Positions 56,848-64,000 of a stretch of DNA of 64,000 nt are shown piece by piece (the first letter of the stretch is position 1; each line of letters begins with the position of its first letter). Under the pieces are notes generated by a model. The model was not told the DNA's origin and ran no database searches. It saw nothing but the letters and a program-made list of their open reading frames with translations. The DNA is taken from the NCBI GenBank assembly GCA_019054805.1, contig JAHQIY010000003.1, positions 2,356,001 to 2,420,000 on the forward strand. Direction: 5' to 3'. The position numbers and the translations under genes were made by a program. Origin of the DNA: Brachionus manjavacas (lineage: Eukaryota > Rotifera > Eurotatoria > Ploima > Brachionidae).

Positions 56848-57512
56848 GGCATATAATTATTTAACGAGTCAAATATATTTATAAAAAAAAACAAAAATAC
56901 TGAACTTAGGAACAATTTTATTTTATTAAATCTATATTATAAAAAATAAAACAAAAAAATAGAATTAGTATGTTTTTATTTTTTCAGGTACAAAAAAAAT
57001 TACTTAATTACAAAAATATTTTATTGAGTTTTTTTTAAGAACCAACTGGTCTACCACGCTTTTTTGTTTTATGTCTGGTTTTTTTTTGTGGTGGATCTTC
57101 GTTTAATACTTGATATTTGAATCATTAATACTTGAATCTGAAATGGACCCCTCGCAACTACTAATACCTAAGTCAGATATTTATTGAGTTTCGTTAGGTT
57201 GCCTCGACAAAGCAAATTACATCACCAGCAAAATTTTCTGTTGTACGTTTGGTTGCCCACGCATTTGAGAAAGATGCAGTCGAGCTATCTCAAGCGTGAT
57301 AAATGAGTATAATGGTAGATAAATTTTGCCTTTTTTGATTCAAAAATAATAGTTCCATTTAAAATAAATCAGAATATCAAAAATAAAAATAGATACCAGT
57401 TCAATTTTAATTGACAACTTATATTATTTTAGATTATATTAAATAAAATTGACACTAACTTCAGTATTTTATTTTTTTTTATTATTTTTGTTATTGCATA
57501 ATATTATACGCG
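56848..57512 (-). mobile_element. Small TIR transposon X family, copy X3
   Basis: Ends GGCATATAATTATT and, reversed, CGCGTATAATATTATG, like X2, and is flanked on both sides by AAAAATAAT (56839-56847, 57513-57521), a 9-base duplication. It shares the subterminal ACAAAAATACTGAA word. The inside differs from X1/X2: minus strand carries a decayed protein end whose last residues RHKTKKRGRPVGS contain an AT-hook (RGRP), before a stop at about 57031. X1/X2 and X3 may be different deletion products of one family. 9-base duplications are typical of MULEs. Confidence 0.55.
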
Positions 57513-57521
57513 AAAAATAAT

Positions 57522-58880
57522 TAAGCATAAGAATTAAAGAATTTATTTTTTTGTATAAGCTTGAAATATTTTCATTCATTTTGCTTCATGAAGACGATTT
57601 TAATGTTTCAAATTCGCACTTTTAAAACTAAAAAAAAATCAAATTTTAATGCTCATTAATTTAAGAGCTAAAGTTTATGAAAACGCACTTGTTACTTGAT
57701 ATTTTTTTATCTATAATTTAGCTGCTGATCAAAATCGAAGTCATAAATACTGAAAATTAATTTTTTCATTTTAATCTTAAAAGTGAAATTTTTTGAGGGA
57801 TCCATATAAACCCGTCATATCAATAATTAAATTATCACATGAATAATTAAATTTGAGATTTTAATTTATTAAAAGTTTACTTATAATTTTGAAGAGTAAA
57901 ATTACAAAAATGGCTAATTTGTAAAAATAAATACTGAACTGGATAAAAATAATTAATTGTATATTGTTAGTTTTTTTCTTGTTTTTTGTCAAATAATCTC
58001 CGGTATCAATTACCATACCAATATCCCACTGATTGCAGAATTTTTGAATTCGATTATTTTTTTCAATTAATTTTTTGACTTAAAAAATTAATAATTATTT
58101 TAGTCTGCTTGCGTTGATATCAGCTTAAATTGCTCATAATAAAAAGATTGAGAATTGTTGGAGAAAATTATTTTTTTTAGTGTCAGATTTATTCAATGAT
58201 GACACTGTAAAAATATAAATTAATTTTTTTTGTACTTAAAAAAATAAAATTAGATAGAATAACAATTTTTTTTTCGCTTTTCATTTCTTTCCTGATTGTT
58301 TCGATTATACATTTTTGAAAGCGACTTTGGTAATTTTTCACAAAAAAAAGGTTTCAAGCTTGAAATTTTTAAATATAGATTTTTGATTGATTTCTACATT
58401 TGTACGTGATTTTGATAAATTTTACTAGATTTTATCAGATCAGATAAATAAATCTTGGCACTTGTGTCATCAATTATATCTATATTAATTTATTTATTAG
58501 GAATTTAAATATCAAAGTCAAATTTGAATTTTATAAAATCCAGTTATTAGAATTGAAAGTTTGAAGTCTTTCAGACGTTTGCGAAAGTGAAAGGACATTA
58601 AAAAATTAATTTTTTTAAATAAAAATAATAATCATTTTTTGAAATTTTCTCAATAAATTTGGAAATTTATGAAGATCTAGTCTAAAATCAAAAAATATTT
58701 AAAAAAAAACATTTGCGTCAAGGTGAAAGAGAGGGTCTTTGGGTCCACGAAACGAAATAAATTTCAAGTTAATAATTTATTGTTACCAAAATCAAAGCCT
58801 AATCATAAATCAAAATTTGACCAAACTTTCAGCATTTTTCATGATATTTGAGTTATAGCTGATAAATTTTATATTAATTT
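57522..58880. other. AT-rich tract
   Basis: No gene or known repeat recognised on either strand. Confidence 0.45.
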
Positions 58881-58888
58881 CTAATAAC

Positions 58889-59759
58889 GGGTCTAGTGGA
58901 AAATGTGAACAATTGTTCACAAAAAAATGTGACCATGAGCATCAAGTCCAAAATGTGAACATTTTGTTCACATAATCTCTGGTCACATATTTGGTGACCA
59001 AAATAGATAAATAAAAAAATAAAAAAACTTTTCGAGTCCAGTTTTTATTTTTTGTGAACATTAACTTTAGAATAAAAGTTTAATTTTAAATGCAAATAAA
59101 AAAAAAAAGATAAATACGAATTCATATTTTTATTAGTTTTTATGTTTTTTTGTCATATGCAACTTTACACCCTTGATGTTTTTCATTAATTCTCCACATA
59201 AATCACACGCTACAGGGATTGCATGTTCACTGAGTGCTGTTTTTACTACATTCAAAGTTTCTTGAGAAGTAGTAATTTCAGTCATTGCTTTTTCTCCTGC
59301 GTTTAGATTTAACACGCTTAATTTCTTATCTATTGTAATTAAATTCTCACTAAAACTCAACTCGGCATCACTATCTTGGTTATTTATTGGTGTATCTTCG
59401 GATTTCGATTTAACTAAAGTTACGGATTCTAAATCAATATTTTCATTCATAATTTTAACTTTTCAACTAAATAATTTTTTTTTGAATTCTGAATAGAATG
59501 ATGAAATTTAAATTGTAATTTTTAGCTTAATCATAGTGTAAAAGAATAAGAGTTAAAATAGGATTATAAAATAGTGTTTTTAAATTATTTTTATTTTTAT
59601 TTTTTTAATCTAAAATTTGGTGAACATTTTTTTTTGTGACCAGCTTTTGGTCACCAAATATGTGACCAGAGATTATGTGAACAAAATGTTCACATTTTGG
59701 ACTTGATGCTCATGGTCACATTTTTTTGTGAACAATTGTTCACATTTTCCACTAGACCC
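58889..59759 (-). mobile_element. 871-bp transposon with 115-bp TIRs and a zinc-finger gene
   Basis: The left end GGGTCTAGTGGAAAATGTGA and its complement at the right end begin inverted repeats of 115 bases that I find identical (58889-59003, 59645-59759). The 8-base target duplication CTAATAAC is perfect (58881-58888, 59760-59767). Each repeat contains the 16-base palindrome GTGAACAATTGTTCAC, the near-palindrome GTGAACATTTTGTTCAC and an inverted GGTCAC/GTGACC pair, probably binding sites. The inside carries one gene and no transposase. An 8-base duplication fits hAT, P, Merlin or Zisupton-type elements; the GGG start argues against ordinary hAT. Superfamily unresolved. Confidence 0.85.
59133..59450 (-). 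CDS. Small protein with one C2H2 zinc finger, inside TIR transposon
   Basis: 105 codons from the ATG at 59448-59450, intact. Residues 1-45 are acidic and Ser/Asn-rich; 46-75 are predicted helical (KLSVLNLNAGEKAMTEI). The C-terminus is a single C2H2 finger (CDLCGELMKNIKGVKLHMTK, spacing C-x2-C-x12-H-x4-H) followed by KKHKN. It fills most of the space between the inverted repeats of the 871-bp element. It could be the DNA-binding remnant of a transposase, a helper that binds the palindromic ends, or a captured host gene. A decayed relative lies at 63065-63312. Function unknown. Confidence 0.65.
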   Translation of the reverse strand: MNENIDLESVTLVKSKSEDTPINNQDSDAELSFSENLITIDKKLSVLNLNAGEKAMTEITTSQETLNVVKTALSEHAIPVACDLCGELMKNIKGVKLHMTKKHKN

Positions 59760-59767
59760 CTAATAAC

Positions 59768-60633
59768 TGTCTTAAAATTTAATTAAAAAATTTAAGTTCA
59801 TATTTTTTTCTAGTAATTTTTTCAAACTCTTAATTATTAATGATATTAATCAATTAATATGATTAAAAAAAATATAAAATATATGAAATTCAATTTTATT
59901 GTCATTTTGTATATTATTTTTGTATTCTTTTTCTAAGATAAATTTTAAATTTGCCATTTTAGAATTTCATTAACATTTTTAGGAAATACGGACTAAAGTC
60001 AGGGTTGAAAATGATGATTCTAAAAAAAAAACTTTTTTTAATTTTTTTTCTAATTTAAAGTTTCTTTTCTGGTTTTGATATTTGTCAATTGGTGTTAATT
60101 CACTTTTTATAGAAGCATTAAATATAGTAGTTCAGTCAGACCTTGATTTTGTCGAAATTGAATTTTTATTGTAAAAAAAAATCATAAAAAAATTAGAAAA
60201 AGTTTTAAAAAATAAATCAAAATAATTTTAAATATTTTCATTTTTAAAATTTAATGTAGTTTGTTGCAGATTAACCGGCCATCAAGCCTCCATTTTTTTA
60301 TAGGTAAAATTTTTGAAAAAATTTAAGGTTCAATTTATAATCAACTTTATTATTTATTATAAAATTATTTAAACTCTAACTTAATTTAACACAAAATTTT
60401 ACATAATAAAAGACTTAAAAAAATTTCAATCTTCTGTAAGCAAAACGATCAATTATAATTATTTTTGGTATCTCATCAGAAATAAAATTTTGTGACTTTT
60501 TAAATTGAGTTACAAAAAGCGATTGAGTCAAAATTATGTGTACATTAACTTTAAAAACAAGTTCCTCAATTTTCTTTAAATTTAAAAAAAAAGATTCATT
60601 TATTTTTAAGTGTAGTTTTTTTATGCATATTTA
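59768..60633. other. AT-rich tract
   Basis: Nothing recognised. Confidence 0.45.
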
Positions 60634-60666
60634 ACCCTCCTTCGCCACCATGTAGCTACGCCACTG
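60634..60666 (-). mobile_element. hAT-like terminal repeat, orphan
   Basis: On the minus strand CAGTGGCGTAGCTACATGG is a typical hAT terminus (CAGTGGCGTAGC). The element would extend leftwards from 60666, but no second terminus with the flanking 8 bases (tattacag) was found. It may be a truncated or very old copy. Confidence 0.45.
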
Positions 60667-61815
60667 TATTACAGCATGCGACCTTCATTTTCTATCCATA
60701 TTCTCCATTCTAAAGGTTAAGTCTCTTTTTTGTTTGCCCACAATGAAATTTTTTTTAGTAAGAGTGTGAGTTTGAGTGATAAGCAATCATGTCACACTCA
60801 ACAACGCAAAATTTTATTAAAGTCAAAATAAATTAAAATAAATATTAAACATCTTAAAATATTTTTTAAGTTCGAATTTTTTATTCAAATCAACACAAGC
60901 TAGCAAAAACGCTCGTTTGACAAATTGATTTAATTTTAGGTTTAATATTTTCTCATTTATCAAATTATTTACAAAAAAATTTCCTGATATTTTGGCTGAT
61001 TAGAAAATTTAAAACTTGATGAAAATTAATAATTTTATCAAAATCAATTATGAAACAAAACAAAACAAGAAGATTTTTAAAAATTTCAATTTTTTCTTAA
61101 TTTATTAAAATTAGTTTCGTTTCATTTTTTTCTAATTTTTTTCTAAATCAACGAAATGTAAGACTAATGAATTTTTATTTTTATGTCATGTTAAAACTTA
61201 TTTTTTAAAAAAAGCTTGACAGCCAAATATAAAAAATTATTCTATGGATTAGAAGAAATGGGCTTAATCTACAAAATTTATGCTTATTAGCTTTGATGTT
61301 ATTTTATGCTGCATGATAGAGCTAAATAAAAAAATCCGAAAGAATCTTTCTGATTTCTTTCCAGCCAAGTAATAGCATAAGTTAGTGGTTTGTAAAAATT
61401 TAAACACCTTTATTTAGTGATTTAAGGTGCAGTATCATGAGGACTAGAGAGATGAAAATATCGAGTCTTGACACAAAGTTAAAATCATTTCGTTTCTAAA
61501 TATTGATGTTTTGAAGTCAATCTAACTATTTTTCGTATCCTATAAGATATTTTTTAATTTATGTAACTATTTGTAATGTTAATTAGTCTGATTTTAAAAT
61601 TTTTTTTTAAACTTTAAATTATTTTATTGTTAACTTTTTACTTAATTCTTTTCGAATTTTACAAAGAGAATAGGGTTTGGAAGAAGAAGAAGGCTATTCG
61701 AAAAAACCGACAAAAGTCTTAATTTTATTTATTGAAAAATATATTTTAGTGTTTTCTTGCACATTTTCGTGTTCATTGATCATCTATTTACCACATAATA
61801 ATATGCTTGTAATTC
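60667..61815. other. AT-rich tract
   Basis: A slightly less AT-rich part at 60667-60800 follows the hAT terminus; otherwise nothing recognised. Confidence 0.4.
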
Positions 61816-61918
61816 TCACTGTATAGCGCAATGTGCTACCATAGGCTACCTCCTAATAGGTTGCCTCCGCAAGCTTGCTTGTAGTTGCTTTATTTATTAT
61901 TATTATTATTATTATTCA
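61816..61918 (+). repeat. LINE 3' end with GCAAG/CTTG(T) hairpin and ATT tail
   Basis: Related to the ends at 53.5 and 54.0 kb (gctaccataggctacctcc..., hairpin at 61869-61881, ATT tail 61893-61917). Confidence 0.6.
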
Positions 61919-62760
61919 ATTAAATTAATCTTAAAATCTATAAAAGGTAAAATATTCTAAATCTAGATTTTACAGCCAGAATCAATTTTGTTCTTTATAA
62001 ATATTTCTCAAATTTCTTTGTTATTTCTTAAAAAATCACCACATTATAATATCAAATTTTTAAAAATTGTTCATTTTTTCAATAACAACATTAAAAAAAA
62101 GAAGTCATTATTAATTAATTAAAAAAGTTAAAATTAAAATTAAAGAAAATCAAAATAAAAACTTGGAATTTTCGGAGAGATATTTATGTAATCCAAACTA
62201 TAAAAAGATATTTTTCATGTTATTTTTTGTTTAATTTACATTGTTATTGCTATTTTTTTTCGGTATAAAAAAAGGCATGATTTTATTATAAATTTCAACT
62301 TGAATGTTTTGATAATCATTAATCACAATTTAATTTCTTATTCTATTTTGCGATTGATTTTTAATTTAACAAAAAAAAGGAAAATTTCTAAAAATAATAA
62401 ATTTCTACTTGAAAATCTTTTTTAAATTTAATTTAAATTATCGAATTAGTATCTTTCCTCGCTAAAGATGAATAGCACTTCAAATCAAGAGTATAAAAAC
62501 AAAAATTAATTGAAAAAGGTAATAGGGTTGAATATGAAGCTATTTAATAAAATGCTAGACGATATTTAAAATTATTTCTGTAATTTCAAATTATTTATAG
62601 CCTGGACTATCATTTTCCTCCTATAATTTGTATTAATTTTATTATTTTATTTTTTGATTTCTGTGACGAGTCCAAACGCGTAAATAAGTATTATTGCTTT
62701 AAAATTTTTATTCCAACATCTACAATTAATCTTCTTTTGCTTATTTTTAAGAAATCGATT
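61919..62760. other. AT-rich tract
   Basis: Nothing recognised. Confidence 0.45.
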
Positions 62761-62764
62761 CAAT

Positions 62765-62957
62765 CTTGAGAACTACCGCTTCTTTGGAAGCAGAAATTTG
62801 TTACTCCACTAAACAGGGGGGTTCTAGATTTTCACAAAGGAATTATCGTGCATCCTCGTTAACCGCTTTGATGTGCAAGGTCCTTGAGAGCCTAGTCAAA
62901 GATGTAATGCTAGAACATTTGGCGCAATGTATTCGTGAACAGACGTTTTCGTGATCG
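62765..62957 (+). pseudogene. LINE RT N-terminal scrap
   Basis: Reads EICYSTKQGGSRFSQRNYRA, SSLTALMCKVLESLVKDVML and EHLAQCIREQ, the first RT block of a Jockey/I-like LINE (KGSR-NYRP-SLTS-CKVLE-VKD-MMEHL). 62 codons; truncated on both sides. Confidence 0.7.
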
Positions 62958-63064
62958 TAAGTTCACCTGGAAAAAAAAGTTTGAACTATAGATCACAAAA
63001 ATAATAAATTTAATCTTTATCAATTAATTGATCAATTTTATTTGTTTCTTTTATGAGCTTTGCT

Positions 63065-63312
63065 TTTGTATAACATTAGACCTCATTCACCCTTGCACTT
63101 TCTCTCAATGCCTTTAGCCAAACATAAATCGCAAATTAGGTCTTCACCCACCACTGCCAAAATTTCATCAACTTATGTGTTCGCTTCTTCAGTAATCGGC
63201 ACATTTTCAAAAGATTTTTTTTGAATAAGTAATGATTGTAGCTTCACGCCATTGCTAATATTTAGCTTACTTAATTGATCATCTAAACTCGTAAGCTTAG
63301 ACACCATTAATT
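63065..63312 (-). pseudogene. Decayed relative of the transposon zinc-finger gene
   Basis: Minus strand reads KLMVSKLTSLDDQLSKLNIS, NGVKLQSLLIQKKSFENVPI, TEEANT, stop, VDEILAVVGEDLICDLCLAK. The order of a helical stretch ending in KLN-S/A-G, a spacer and CDLC matches the 105-codon gene at 59133-59450. The finger histidines are not recognisable and there is one internal stop. It shows that this gene type belongs to a repeat family. Confidence 0.5.
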
Positions 63313-63343
63313 TATCATTATTTAGTAGGAAATAATTCCCATT

Positions 63344-63483
63344 TTTTTCAATTATTTATTTATTTGAAAAATAATTTGGAGTTTAACTCCAGGGCGGTTT
63401 CGAGTGGCGTAGCCCTCTTTTCAGCCCTCATGTTAGGAAAATATTAAATAAAACAAGTTGAACCAACAAAAATTGACAGTTTT
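63344..63483 (-). repeat. 3' UTR and tail of the right-edge LINE
   Basis: After the ORF2 stop at 63484 the minus strand runs through gagggctgaaaagagggcta, the hairpin GGAGT-TAA-ACTCC (63378-63390) and an aaat tail. The same end is found at 41257-41335. Confidence 0.75.
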
Positions 63484-64000
63484 TTAAAATGAGCACGAGT
63501 CTAAAGGAGTCTTATATTTTGATTGATTTGAGTTGTTGTTGTTGTTTGAGTAATCGTTGATTTCTTTGGCAATTAGATCGATGTTTTTTTTCGATTTTAA
63601 AAATTTGAGAAATAGGGCGTTCGCTCGGTCGTCGATTTTTTCCATGTGTAGTGTTTTATGAATAGTTTCGATTCTTGTTTTTAACGGGAAAAACTTAATG
63701 ATACGAAAGATTTTGTTTTGAAAAATTTGAAGGTCTTTTAGGATTTTTTGTGTTCCGGTTTGAAGAATGACAAAACAATAATCGAATAACGATCTTATGA
63801 GAGACTTGTATAGCATTTTATTTAAGTTGAGTGAAGACTTCCACTTGAACTCTTTAATTTTTCGTAGAATATTGATTTTCGGTGTCGCTTTTTTGACTAC
63901 TTCACGAAGATGTTCAGCGTATTTTAGTTTAGGGTCGAGTTTGATTCCGAGAAAAGTTGGATTTGGTTCGAGCGGGATTAATTCGTTATCAACTTTAAGT
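63484..64000 (-). CDS. LINE ORF2 C-terminal part, open, runs off the window
   Basis: An uninterrupted minus-strand frame from the window edge to a stop at 63484. It shows PTFLGIKLDPKLKYAEHLRE, KINILRKIKEFKWKSS, LYKSLIRSLFDYCFVIL, LQIFQNKIFRIIKFFP and a charged, Asn-rich end. This is the RT thumb and C-terminal region of a Jockey/CR1-like LINE ORF2. It is the best preserved LINE coding region in the window; the RT core lies beyond position 64000. Confidence 0.85.
   Translation of the reverse strand, partial: LKVDNELIPLEPNPTFLGIKLDPKLKYAEHLREVVKKATPKINILRKIKEFKWKSSLNLNKMLYKSLIRSLFDYCFVILQTGTQKILKDLQIFQNKIFRIIKFFPLKTRIETIHKTLHMEKIDDRANALFLKFLKSKKNIDLIAKEINDYSNNNNNSNQSKYKTPLDSCSF

Overview
This is a very AT-rich, gene-poor stretch of an animal nuclear genome that is almost entirely made of transposable elements and their debris. 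It holds an unusual mix: Penelope-like elements (PLEs) with a GIY-YIG endonuclease, a Ty3/Gypsy element with an envelope gene, several non-LTR LINE families whose 3' ends are a small hairpin plus an A/T microsatellite, and DNA transposons of the piggyBac, Merlin/IS1595, MULE, Tc1/mariner and hAT types. Together with the base composition and one very short intron this points to a small invertebrate. A monogonont rotifer (Brachionus-like) is my best guess, but it is an inference. I saw no rRNA, no convincing tRNA, no CRISPR array and no bacterial-type operon.

Layout. 1-5.8 kb: Gypsy and LINE remnants around one plausible host gene, a two-exon small secreted cysteine-rich protein (4182-4644). 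5.8-10.35 kb: a decayed minus-strand Gypsy element (gag, protease, RT, RNase H, integrase, one LTR), cut off in its integrase and joined to a LINE RT scrap. 10.86-11.3 kb: LINE pieces. 11.96-34.92 kb: a head-to-tail array of about 11-kb units. Each full unit is a PLE of about 3.4 kb into which the same 7.5-kb env-bearing Gypsy element is inserted at the same base with the same 4-bp target duplication. Two full units and a third partial unit are present. The Gypsy copies have nearly identical LTRs, a gag/pol with a chromodomain, and an envelope glycoprotein that continues in the same reading frame as pol. 36-40 kb: an internally deleted piggyBac, a LINE RT tail and a MULE transposase tail with a SWIM zinc finger. 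41-48.9 kb: a mariner-type MITE, LINE ORF1 and RT fragments, a small inverted-repeat transposon (copies at 44.0, 55.3 and 56.9 kb), and a second PLE on the minus strand with a decayed hammerhead ribozyme motif downstream. 49-58 kb: long AT-rich tracts and a cluster of 5'-truncated LINE tails. 58.88-59.77 kb: a complete, recent-looking transposon with 115-bp identical terminal inverted repeats, an 8-bp target duplication and one small C2H2 zinc-finger gene. 60-64 kb: hAT and LINE scraps, a decayed relative of that zinc-finger gene, and the open 3' end of a LINE ORF2 running off the window.

Most coding regions are broken by stops or frameshifts. The likely intact ones are the small secreted gene, the zinc-finger gene in the 871-bp transposon, the long RNase H-integrase-chromodomain-envelope frame of Gypsy copy B, and the LINE ORF2 end at 63.48-64.0 kb. 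The main biology is nested insertion followed by tandem duplication. Functional statements are from motif reading only.
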